Below, piece after piece: positions 8,174 through 16,900 of a DNA stretch of 64,000 nt. This DNA is from Trinickia violacea (GTDB lineage: Bacteria > Pseudomonadota > Gammaproteobacteria > Burkholderiales > Burkholderiaceae), in NCBI RefSeq assembly GCF_005280735.1, contig NZ_CP040078.1, forward strand, positions 3,100,001 through 3,164,000, read 5' to 3'. The notes under the pieces are model-generated. The model had not been told where the DNA came from and did not search any database. It saw only the letters and a program-made list of their open reading frames with translations. The translations under genes were made by a program, and so were the position numbers. Within the stretch, counting starts at the first letter, position 1; each line of letters starts with the position of its first letter.

Positions 8174-8983
8174 TCAAGCGAGAGCTGGTGCGGGAGTGAA
8201 CACTTTTCCTTTGCAGGACAAGCAACCGATAATGCCGCTCTGTTCATCGGGGGTATCGTACGATGCTGCAAGCGAGGTCGCATCGCATCCAGTCGTCAAG
8301 GTTTGCTCCAGACAGTAGCCGTGCTGGTAGACCGAGCGCAGACGCAAGCCATGCTCGCGCAGTTCGAGCTTCCTGCGCAGCCGGTACACATGCGTGTCCA
8401 GGCTGCGCGAATCCCAGGTCATCCTGTCCCTGCCCCACACTCGCGTGAAAAGCTGCTCGCGGGGCACAATCTGCCCCGCGCTGCGAAACAGCAGCCAGGC
8501 AAGCTCGAACTCCCGCGGTGTGAGCGACAGGATTCTGTCACCCACCTTCGCAATGCGCTCGCGAAGGTCGAGCCTGTAGGCGCCCAGCTCGGAGAATTCG
8601 GTGCGACGCGTTGCCTCCGGATAGGCGCGACGCAGCAGCGCCGTGACGTGGGCCATCAGTTCGCGCATCCGCATAGGCTTGACGAGATGCGCATCGGCGC
8701 CGCCCTCCAGCGACTGCACGGCATGATCCTCGGTCGCATGGTTCGTCAGCATGATCACCGGCAGTTGGTGGCCGAGGCGCGTGCGGGCCCAGCCGAGCAC
8801 CTCGATCCCGGTAATATCCGGCACCTTCCAGTCGAGTATCAGCAGATCGACGGTTGCGTTCTCGAGATGACGGATCGCGGCACGCCCGCGCTCGAATGAC
8901 CACACCTGATGCCCGGCAGCCTCCAGGGCCGTACGGACCAGCTCCGCCTGCGCGGGTTCATCTTCAAGGGACAACACTCTCAT
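8174..8983 (-). CDS. OmpR/PhoB-type response regulator, orphan
   Basis: Residues 1-120 form a receiver domain: acidic pocket LSLEDEP, phospho-acceptor Asp in LLILDWKVPD, conserved Thr in VIMLTNHAT and Lys in AHLVKPMR. Residues about 130-225 form a winged-helix DNA-binding domain (LTPREFELAWLL, SRSLDTHVYRLRRKL, VYQHGYCLEQ). About 43 residues follow the usual end of the fold, longer than is normal for the family; the original stop may have been lost. The layout resembles the response regulator at 19456, including the LDWxVPD signature, but no histidine kinase is adjacent. A LysR remnant lies just downstream, so the locus appears rearranged. Confidence 0.88.
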   Translation of the reverse strand: MRVLSLEDEPAQAELVRTALEAAGHQVWSFERGRAAIRHLENATVDLLILDWKVPDITGIEVLGWARTRLGHQLPVIMLTNHATEDHAVQSLEGGADAHLVKPMRMRELMAHVTALLRRAYPEATRRTEFSELGAYRLDLRERIAKVGDRILSLTPREFELAWLLFRSAGQIVPREQLFTRVWGRDRMTWDSRSLDTHVYRLRRKLELREHGLRLRSVYQHGYCLEQTLTTGCDATSLAASYDTPDEQSGIIGCLSCKGKVFTPAPALA

Positions 8984-9364
8984 GCAAATCTCCGTCGAGG
9001 GGCTGCTTACATTGACTGAAGTCCGCGGTGTTGGTCCCGGGTCTGAACTTGTACGAATTTCGTAAGCGCAGAATCAAGCGCAATGGAAGCTGATGGCCGG
9101 CTGCGCAGAATATGCCTGCGGGTTTTCACTGAGGCACCCCCACCGCATCCGGGGGATCGCCTGCCACGCATTGCGAATCAGCGGCGACGCGGGCTCGAAC
9201 TCGCGAGGCGCCAGGGCCAGCAGGCTGGCCACTGGAAGTCGTGGTGCGCTACCGTATGACGACTGTCACGGATCATAGGATTCGCACTACCCGCCGGAAA
9301 GACTGCGCCTGGTTATACTGAAAACCCGCGGTTGTCGCCCTACAGCAGGCCTTGCCGGAAAAAC
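8984..9364. other. Upstream regions of the orphan regulator and LysR copy 1
   Basis: The stretch holds the divergent upstream regions of the response regulator (minus) and LysR copy 1 (plus). From about 9032 it is part of the left arm of a large inverted duplication, mirrored at about 11894-12222. No gene is evident. Confidence 0.5.
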
Positions 9365-10442
9365 ATGAAACTGCATCACCTGGAGGCGCTGGTCTCCGTT
9401 GCTGACGCCGGAAGCATCCGCGCAGCGGCACGCCTGTTGCAGCTGTCCCAGGCGGCCGTCACCAAGGCGTTGCGCGAGCTGGAAAGCGAACAACAGCTTG
9501 CGTTGTTTGTGCGCACTGCCGGCGGCGTGAGCTTCACGGACGCCGGACACAGGCTGCTGAAGCACGCGCGACTGGTCATCGGGCAAATGGAGCGCGCCAG
9601 CGAAGAACTGGCAAAACTGCGCGGGGACCAGGCCGGCAAGCTCACCATCGCGGTCACCCCACTGGTTATGGTCACCTTTCTTGCAGAGACAGTATCGCTG
9701 TTCCGCAAGCAGATGCCGTCGATCCAACTGGAGATCTTCGAAGGACTGACCGCAGTGGCGTTACCGCGCCTGAGGGAAGGCGCGCTGGATTTCGGCATCC
9801 TCGCGCTGGCAGTGGCGCTGACGGACCAAGAATTCGACATCGAACCGCTGTTTGGCTACGAGCCGCGCGTAATGGCCCGCCGCGGACATCCGAGCGCCGG
9901 GAAGCACTCGTTGCATGATCTGCTCGACCAGAACTGGGCGGTCAACTTCACGCCAGCGAGCTATGAGAGTTTGATGCAGCGAATGTTCTGGCAGCACGGG
10001 GCGAAGATTGCCCCCGCCCGCCTGCATGGCGCGCATTCCTATTCACTCATGCTTGAACTGGTGCAGTACTGCGATATGCTCACTTGGGCCCCGGGACCCT
10101 TGCTGCTCACCGAGTCCATGCGCGACTGGGCGCAGGCACTGACACTGGATGAGCAGTTTGAGACCCGTCATGTCAGCGTAATCAGCCTGCGCAACGCGAT
10201 GCGTAGCCAGGCAGCGAAGTGTTTTATCGACTGCCTGTGCAAGGTCATCCGAACGCGCTCGCGATCTGCGAGTGAGGCGAACCGCACGCTGTTCGACCGG
10301 CTGGAGTTACTGTTGTGACGCGACATTCACGCATGATGTTGCGCAACGCTCAGCGATAACGTGATGTATTTCGCCTGCGCGGTGCCATCTTGATCAGAAA
10401 GGAACTTCATTTCCGACTCAGGGGAGCAAGACACGGTACATC
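9032..10442 (+). repeat. Left arm of about 1.4-kb inverted duplication
   Basis: From GGGTCTGAACTTGTACG at the outer end to CACGGTACATC at the inner end, this segment is repeated in reverse complement at 10812-12222, with scattered differences. It contains the LysR promoter region, the whole LysR gene and about 120 bp of 3' flank. The two copies face each other around a spacer of about 370 bp that holds IS remnants. Confidence 0.85.
9365..10318 (+). CDS. LysR-family transcriptional regulator, copy 1
   Basis: The 317-residue protein starts at ATG 9365 after CCGGAAAAA. Residues 1-60 are the LysR winged helix-turn-helix (LEALVSVADAGSIRAAARLL, LSQAAVTKALRELE). The remainder is a two-lobed substrate-binding domain (KLTIAVTPLVMVTFLAE, LDFGILALAVAL). 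It differs from copy 2 at roughly 32 of 317 positions by eye, so both have stayed open since duplication. Effector and targets are unknown; a remnant of a third copy lies beside the orphan response regulator. Confidence 0.9.
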   Translation: MKLHHLEALVSVADAGSIRAAARLLQLSQAAVTKALRELESEQQLALFVRTAGGVSFTDAGHRLLKHARLVIGQMERASEELAKLRGDQAGKLTIAVTPLVMVTFLAETVSLFRKQMPSIQLEIFEGLTAVALPRLREGALDFGILALAVALTDQEFDIEPLFGYEPRVMARRGHPSAGKHSLHDLLDQNWAVNFTPASYESLMQRMFWQHGAKIAPARLHGAHSYSLMLELVQYCDMLTWAPGPLLLTESMRDWAQALTLDEQFETRHVSVISLRNAMRSQAAKCFIDCLCKVIRTRSRSASEANRTLFDRLELLL

Positions 10443-10562
10443 TGATTGCTCGCGGGGACCTACAGCAATGAAGAAAATCTCGCCTTGCTGCGGGCACGCC
10501 TGTTCTCGTGTATCCGCTCACTCACCGTAAATGTCAAAGTCAAAGTACTTTTTGGCGATCCG
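10319..10562. other. 3' flank of LysR copy 1 and unique spacer
   Basis: The first 120 bp or so belong to the left arm of the inverted duplication. The rest (about 10443-10562) is unique spacer with no gene seen, leading into the IS6 remnant. Confidence 0.5.
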
Positions 10563-10655
10563 GGGTTGTGTCGCGATAAGGAAAGTGTGACGAGCAAGTG
10601 TCCGAGATTAAGAGGACTGCTTACATCGCAAGAGAATAGAATTGTTCAGCTGCAG
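10563..10655 (-). mobile_element. IS6-family 3' end remnant, inverted
   Basis: This segment is a near-exact reverse complement of 7628-7717, the last codons and right end of the intact IS6-family element; one visible difference is TTACATCGC against TTATATCGC. It begins at the IS terminus (GGGTTGTGTCGC) and stops inside the transposase C-terminus, where an IS66 end begins. It is a truncated relic. Confidence 0.8.
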
Positions 10656-10811
10656 TGTAAGCGCTCGAGGAGCACCGTAGCACAGCTCGTTGACGACGGA
10701 CATGAGGAATGCTGCCGGACTGGTTCGCCTCGAGTAGAGGACGGCAGCGTCGATGCTACGCTCCATGGTAGCAACCCCTTGATGCGATTGGCCGGATGAT
10801 CGGCGATATGG
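10656..10811 (-). mobile_element. IS66-family 3' remnant (tnpC tail and end)
   Basis: The segment begins GTAAGCGCTCGAGG, like an IS66-family terminus. The minus strand encodes the tail of an IS66 transposase (IADHPANRIKGLLPW), similar to the tail inside the 222-bp element at 12223 (IADHPVNRIDELLPW). It abuts the IS6 remnant on one side and the right LysR arm on the other, so the centre of the duplication is an IS-into-IS scar. Confidence 0.65.
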
Positions 10812-12222
10812 ATCCGATGTACCGTGACTTGCTCGCCTGAGTCAGAGATGAAGTTCCCTTTCGCGGAAGATGGCACCGCGCAGGTGAGGCGAGTCAGTTC
10901 ATCGCGTCGTGTTGTGCAACATCATGCGCGAATGTCACGTCAAAACAGTAACTCCAGCCGGTCGAACAGCATCCGGTTCGCCTCACTCGCAGATCGCGAC
11001 CGCGTTCGGATGACCTTGCGCAGGCAGTCGACAAAGCACATCGCTGCCTGGCTGCGCATCGTATTGCGCAAGCTGATCACGCTGACACGGCGGGTCCCAA
11101 ACTGCTCATCCAGTCTTAGCGGCTGCGCCCAATTGCGCATGGACTCGGTGAGCAGCAAGGGTTCTGGGGCAACAGTGAGCATATCGCTGTACCGCACCAG
11201 TTCAAGCATGAGTGAATATGAATGTGTGCTGTGCAGTCGGGCGGGGGCAATCTTCGCCCCATGTTGCCAGAACAGGTCTTGCATCAGGCTCTCGTAGCTG
11301 GCTGGCGTAAAGTTGACCGCCCAGTTCTGGTCGAGCAGATCATGCAACGAGTGCTTCCCGGCGCTCGGATGTCCGCGGCGGGCCATTGCGCGCGACTCAT
11401 ATGCAAACAGCGGTTCGATGTCGAATTCCTGGTCCGTCAGCGCCGCTGCCAGCGCGAGGATGCCGAAATCCAGCGCGCCTTCCCTCAGGCGCGGTAACGC
11501 CACGGCGGTCAGTCCTTCGAATATCTCCAACTGAATCGCCGGCATCTGCTTGCGGAACAGCGATACCGTCTCTGGAAGAAAGGTGACCATGACCAGCGGG
11601 GTGACCGCGATGGCGAGCTTGCCGGCCTGGTCCCCGCGCAGTTTTGCCAGCTCTTCGCTGGCGCGCTCGATTTGCCCCACGACCAGTCGCGCGTGCTGCA
11701 GCAGCCTGTACCCAACATCCGTGAAGCTCACGCCGCCGGCTGTACGCACGAGCAACGCAAGCTGCTGCTCGCTTTCCAGCTCGCGCAACGCCTTGGTGAC
11801 GGCTGCCTGGGACAGCTGCAACAGGCGTGCCGCTGCGCGGATGCTTCCGGCGTCAGCAACAGAGACCAGCGCCTCCAGGTGATGCAGTTTCATGTTTTCC
11901 GGCAAGGCCTGCTGTAGGGCGACAATCGCGGGTTTTCAGTATAACCAGGCGCAGTCTTTCCGGCGGGTAGTGCGAATCCTATGATCCGTGACAGTCGTCA
12001 TACGGTAGCGCACCACGACTTCCAGTGGCCAGCCTGCCGGCCCTGGCGCCTCGCGAGTTCGAGCCCGCGTCGCCGCTGATTCGCAATGCGTGGCAGGCGA
12101 TCCCCCCGGATGCGGTTGGGGTGTCCCAGTGAAAACCCGCAGGCATATTCTGCGTTGCCGGCCATCAGCTTCCATTGCGCTTGATTCTTTGCTTACGAAA
12201 TACGTACAAGTTCAGACCCAGG
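10812..12222 (-). repeat. Right arm of about 1.4-kb inverted duplication
   Basis: Reverse-complement copy of 9032-10442, including LysR copy 2 and its upstream region. Its outer end (GTTCAGACCCA near 12210-12220) coincides with the terminal repeat of the 222-bp IS66-like element, suggesting an IS-associated boundary. Confidence 0.85.
10940..11893 (-). CDS. LysR-family transcriptional regulator, copy 2
   Basis: This 317-residue LysR regulator is the inverted duplicate of copy 1. The start is the ATG at 11893 (MKLHHLEALV), matching copy 1. The helix-turn-helix region is identical to copy 1 over about the first 47 residues. Differences cluster in the effector-binding half, for example RMF to DLF, MLTWAPGP to MLTVAPEP and QALTLDEQFETRH to QPLRLDEQFGTRR. 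The two may bind the same DNA sites but respond to different signals, which is inference. The gene converges on copy 1. Confidence 0.9.
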   Translation of the reverse strand: MKLHHLEALVSVADAGSIRAAARLLQLSQAAVTKALRELESEQQLALLVRTAGGVSFTDVGYRLLQHARLVVGQIERASEELAKLRGDQAGKLAIAVTPLVMVTFLPETVSLFRKQMPAIQLEIFEGLTAVALPRLREGALDFGILALAAALTDQEFDIEPLFAYESRAMARRGHPSAGKHSLHDLLDQNWAVNFTPASYESLMQDLFWQHGAKIAPARLHSTHSYSLMLELVRYSDMLTVAPEPLLLTESMRNWAQPLRLDEQFGTRRVSVISLRNTMRSQAAMCFVDCLRKVIRTRSRSASEANRMLFDRLELLF

Positions 12223-12444
12223 GTAAGCACTCAAGCAAGGCCGTAGCCGAGGTTGAGTGCTTACAAGCGTATCTGCATTACGTCATCGAGCGCATTGCCG
12301 ATCACCCCGTCAACCGTATCGACGAACTGCTGCCATGGAACGTCGTGCCGCATCTGCCCGCAGCGGCAAAAGCCGCCTCCATTCGGTAAACACTTCCATC
12401 GCGTTCGTCAACAACCTCGGCTACGGCCTTGCTTGAGTGCTTAC
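12223..12444 (+). mobile_element. 222-bp MITE-like element with perfect 33-bp inverted ends, IS66-derived
   Basis: A 33-base sequence beginning GTAAGCACTCAAGC (12223-12255) recurs as an exact reverse complement at 12412-12444. Between them, in the plus frame, is the tail of an IS66 transposase (HYVIERIADHPVNRIDELLPWNV, then a stop before the right repeat). The arrangement is a miniature non-autonomous derivative of an IS66-family element. I see no clear 8-bp target duplication, possibly because the left side is fused to the LysR arm. Confidence 0.75.
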
Positions 12445-12794
12445 GTTAGTTCGAGCGTCTACAAGCGAACCAAAGTCCCAAGGAGGCTGAGGCATCTATG
12501 GCGAGTGACGCTCCGGGAGTGGTGTGGAAAACCAGAGTTCGTTGTCCTCTGTATTTCCCAATGGGGCCGCGAGGGTGCAACTATCAATCCGTCGGAAGCA
12601 AACGCTGGGGGCTCGTGAATTCGGCGTTCGAATTCTCTACAATGGCGTGATTAAGTTGACAGCTTGGCTTTGCTCGTGGGAGAAATCGTCGACCACGAGG
12701 AACGCGAGCAGAATGATCGATGGCTAACGAGGCCCACCCATTTTACCCACGCGGTTAGGTGCCGCTTACACCGTTACGGTGTCAGCGCGTCGTT
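12445..12794. other. Intergenic, one possible short ORF
   Basis: The only candidate is a 50-codon frame at 12498-12650 behind AAGGAGG (13 bases, a little far). Its composition is not persuasive and no motif is seen. The rest looks like the 3' flank of the minus-strand H-NS gene. Confidence 0.35.
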
Positions 12795-13085
12795 TCACTC
12801 GATCAGAAAGTCGTTTCGATCCTTGCCACGAATCCAGTCTGGTTCGCGGCCTCGCCCGCTCCACGTGCGGCCTGTCGCCGAGTCACGGTACTTCACCTTC
12901 GCGCCTCGAGACTGGTGCGTCTCGACTGCCATCCGATATTCGACCAGATCGTCCAAGCTCACGCCCCGCTCGTTGAGCAGTTCGAAGACCTCGTCAATGA
13001 AGCGCCGCACCTCACGGACGCGAGCGATTTCGATCTCGCGTTGGAGTTGGTCGAATTGCTTTAGTAGTGAAAAATAGGAATTCAT
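12795..13085 (-). CDS. H-NS family nucleoid protein
   Basis: The 96-residue protein has an N-terminal coiled-coil oligomerisation region (residues about 1-45, LLKQFDQLQREIEIARVREV) and the C-terminal H-NS DNA-binding motif (KYRDSATGRTWSGRGREPDWI, residues about 64-84). Length and layout match betaproteobacterial H-NS/BpH3 proteins. The family silences AT-rich and horizontally acquired DNA by binding the minor groove. It lies between the IS-rich area and the adhesin locus, so the AT-rich adhesin and signalling promoters are plausible local targets. An upstream GGAGAA supports the start at 13085. Confidence 0.9.
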   Translation of the reverse strand: MNSYFSLLKQFDQLQREIEIARVREVRRFIDEVFELLNERGVSLDDLVEYRMAVETHQSRGAKVKYRDSATGRTWSGRGREPDWIRGKDRNDFLIE

Positions 13086-13149
13086 GAAGAACGGTTCTCC
13101 GTTTCCGCAATGGACAGCACGTATCGACCGCCCACGTTCAGTTCCCGTC

Positions 13150-13943
13150 CATCATCTCAATTGTCATGCGACGGCTTCACGGGAATGACCGTCAGGGCAA
13201 TTCGTGCTGACAGGATTCACGCTGCCAACGCCAACCGAGTCGATCCTGTTAGCAGCCACTCCGCGCCTTGCGAGTTAGGCGCGAATGGTCAGCGCGTGGG
13301 CGAGCGATAAGCGTTTATTGTAGGAGTCCGAGCCGATCCGGTCGGCGTAGCCCTTAACCTTAGTCCGCGTATCCCGCGTCAGTTCGCCAGAGAGCGTTGC
13401 GGCGACCTAATCGAACTTCGCACGGTCTTCCGGCCGCAAATCTTCGAGTGCTGATTTATTGAGCGCGAATAGCACGGAAGCGTCGAGTGCGATCGGCTGT
13501 GCAGCGGGCACGAACGGCACGGACCTGGCTATCGACGGGTTCAAGAAACGCACGCAATCCGGCTCTTTCCAGTAGGTAGCCGTGACTCGTCCATGCCCGT
13601 CGTACCGGACCTGGTACTGGCAGGAAACGAACGCATTGCTATCCGCGGTGCGGAAATCGAAAATGTAATTCCAGACGCGCACCGCGATCACACCTTCGTT
13701 GAAATGTGGCTCCTGCAGCAACGCGTATACCTGATCCTTCGTCAGCCCAGGCGCCATTTGCCTGAGGTTGTCGACATTGACGAACGTCCCTTCCTTCAAC
13801 CAGGCGCTGCTCCGATCCGGAAAAATGACCGACCCGTCGGGCGCCGTCATCGGCACCATCCCACAGCTGGCTACGCACACGGTCGTGCCCAGCAACGCAA
13901 ACAGTTTGCTCGCTTCCTTCATTGTCTTTCCGTTGTCTCGCAC
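13150..13943 (-). pseudogene. TpgA-like lipoprotein (BamE/SmpA + OmpA domains), decayed
   Basis: Residues 1-178 are intact: a signal peptide with lipobox-like VASC, then a SmpA/BamE-like region (NVDNLRQMAPGLTKDQVYALL) closely similar to the intact paralogue at 18219. The frame then meets TAG (13407-13409), but in the same frame goes on as VAATLSGELTRDTRTKVKGYADRIGSDSYNKRLSLA, an OmpA-type peptidoglycan-binding domain. A second stop TAA (13275-13277) is followed by LARRGVAANRIDSVGVG. The last part of the OmpA motif is lost at about 13160. Two in-frame nonsense changes and a degraded end make this a pseudogene, although the N-terminal lipoprotein could still be made. It lies immediately downstream of the adhesin, the usual place of tpgA. 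Confidence 0.85.
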
Positions 13944-13967
13944 GGGCCGTGTTGCCGCGCCGTGTGT

Positions 13968-16900
13968 TCACCATTGATAGCCCGCGCCGATCACCGCGCC
14001 AGTACCGCCGCGGCTGCTGGTCGTCAGCGAGCCCTTGTAGATCCACCTGCCGTTTTCCGACACGGTCGACACGCCGAACGCGAGCCCTTGTTGCCCCTGC
14101 CACGTCGACCCGGCGACCGCGAGTACGCTCTTGCCGGGTCCGGCTGGTTGCGGTAAACCGGCAACTGCCATCGCGGCTGCGGCACCGCTGTTCATATCGC
14201 GCCGCAGGCTGCTGACCTGCTGGTCCGTGTACTGGTTCGATTGCGAAACTGCACTTGAGACACCGGCATTCAGCTGATTCACGTTGACCGCGTCGGTACC
14301 GTTCACACCTGCCGCGACGTTGCTGAGCGTGCGCTCATTGCCCGTCGAGCCAATCGACACGGTGTTTGGCGCGGTGGCGACCGAATTCGCGCCGAGCGCA
14401 ACCGAGTTCGCGCCGCTCGCGTTCGCATGGTCGCCAATCGCGGTGCTGCCGCTGGCCGACGCGACGCTGTCGCTGCCACCGGCGGTCGCGTTTTCGCCGC
14501 TCGCAACGGGCGCAGTGTAAGTCCCCGGATTGCCGGTGATCCACGTCCTGCCACTGCCCGGATTCGTCGACGGCAGGCTGCTGATCGTCGTGTTCAATGT
14601 ACTAAGCGCGCTTTCGAGCTGGCCGAGGTTGACGGCATCGGTCAACTGCGTGCCGGGTGCAACGTTCGTGATCTGTCGCAGCGTACCGGAGGCTCCCACC
14701 GACACCGCGCCGAGCGCTGTCGTGAAGCTGCCGCCGGTGATTGGGTCGACATAGGTGCCGGCCTCGCGTGACGCAACAGAACCCGCGCCGAGCGCCACGC
14801 CGCCGAGCGTCGCGACGCTAGCGCCGTTGCCTAGCGCAAGCGATCTGCCGCCCGTCGCCTGCGCGCCGCTGCCGAGCGCGACGTCTCCCGACACCGCGGT
14901 ATTGCCGTTGACGCCCGCTAGCGCACCAGAGCCTTGCGCGATAGACGAATCGCCGTATGCAGATGCGGAAGGGCCGACCGCGATGCTGTCGGTGCCAGTC
15001 GCACTGGAATCGGCCGCATTCGAGTTCGCGTGGAAGTATTTGATGCCGCCACCGTTGACAGCCGTGTCAATGGCACTTGCCACCGCGTAAAGCTCGCTAC
15101 CGTTTACTGCATCGGTCGACGTCGCGGTGACGCGGCCGGCCGCGACGTTGGTGATCTGGCGCTCGGCTCCAGGTGCCCCAACAGACACCACGCTCGCCGG
15201 ATTCGCGCCTGCGAAGCCCGAAAGCGTGAGCTGACCGCCCGACGCAGTTGCAATTGTCGCGCTGTTCGTCGGATTCGCGGCAGCTGTACCCGAGCCCGCG
15301 CCGAGCGCGACATCGTTTTTGTTATTTGCGGAGGCCCCCGTTCCGATCGCGATCGCGCCAATTCCACTGGCCGTAGAAGTCGAGCCGATGGCGATCGAAT
15401 CCTGCGCCACAGCATCTGCTCCATAGCCCTGTGCCACCGAATAGCCGCCAGTGGCCGTGGCGTTTTCGCCAATAGCAGTAGAGGCGGAGTCGGCGCCGCT
15501 GAAGGTGCTGATGCTGGCGCCGGCATAGGCGTTGGTGCCAATAGCGATGTCGTTGTTGCTGACCGCCGAAGATTTTTGACCGACGGCGATACCCGCGCTA
15601 CCCGTAGCGGCAGCAAAAGGACCCAGCGCCACTGCGAATGCCGCCGGCGCATAAGCACCAACGCCAGCGGCCAAGGAATCGGCCCCTGTGGCCCCATTGT
15701 TGTTGTAGTTGGCTTGCTGCGTCCCGCCATCGTTGACGCTGTAGTAGTGCGTCGCGGTGGCCGTGACGACGTTCGACAGATTGTTGATTGCCTGGTCGGT
15801 CGCATACAGCTGGCTGCCGTTGACGGCATCGGTGCTGGTTGCGCTGACTCGACCCGCCGCCACGTGCTGGATCTGCCGTGGCGCGGTGGTTGAGCCCACG
15901 CTCACCACGTCGCCGGCCGCGGGGCTACCACCTGCGTAGGTGTATGTGGCACCGTTGATCGTGCCACTTGGCGTCGGCGTGGCAGCAGACACCGTCGAGC
16001 GGTCGCCCAACACCACAGCACCCGTTAAGCCGCTACCAACAATCACGCTGTTGCCCAGCACCATGACGTTGGGGGCATTGACGATATTGTTGCTACCGAC
16101 AACACTGCTCTCGCCCGCGCCGAGCGCCAGCCTGTTGCCCCCTCCAATGGCGGCGGCATTGTTAGCGGCAACGTTGTTGACGTTGCCAAAGGCGTAACCC
16201 GCCGGGCCGCTGATGACGTTACCTTCGCCAACTGCACCCGCGTCTTCGCCCGTGACCCGATTGTTATGACCGAGGGCAAGCGATTGATGGCCACTGGCAA
16301 TAGCATAATTCCCAGCCGCCAGACTTTCGTCGCCCGTTGCCTGAGCGTTGTTGCCCAGCGCTGTCGCAGCGTAACTCAGTGCCTGAGCATATGGTCCGAC
16401 AGCCGTCGCCTGCCCCGAAGTAAGACCGCTCAGGCTGGCTGGCGCTCCATTTGCGACGGCCCCAACGCCGACCGCCATATCAGACTGCAGAACCGCCGAA
16501 GCGTTCACGCCGGCTGCCAGCGTATTCGCGCCCGTCGCACCGTTGTTGTTGTAGTTGCCTTGCTGCGCCCCGCCATCATTGACGCTGTAGTAGTGCGTCT
16601 GACTGGCCGTCACCGTATTCACCAGCGACTGCAACTGGCTCACGTTCACCGCGTCCGTCGCATAGCTGCCCGGCGCCACGTTTGTAATCTGGCGCTCCGC
16701 GCCCGGCGCTCCCACACTCACCACCCCGCTCGCCGTGCCCGACAACGTCGCAGAGCCCGGGTTGTAATACGATGTGTTCGCCGCTGCCACGGCCGAATTC
16801 GCACCGAGCACCACCGAGTTGTCCACCGCATCCGTCACGTTGCTGCCCAGCACGAATGCGTTATTTGCCGTGATCGTGTTGTTGTTGCCAACGGAGTACG

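Noticed and set aside
8111..8899. 262-codon plus-strand frame
   Set aside because: It is the antisense shadow of the OmpR-type response regulator, whose motifs are all on the minus strand.
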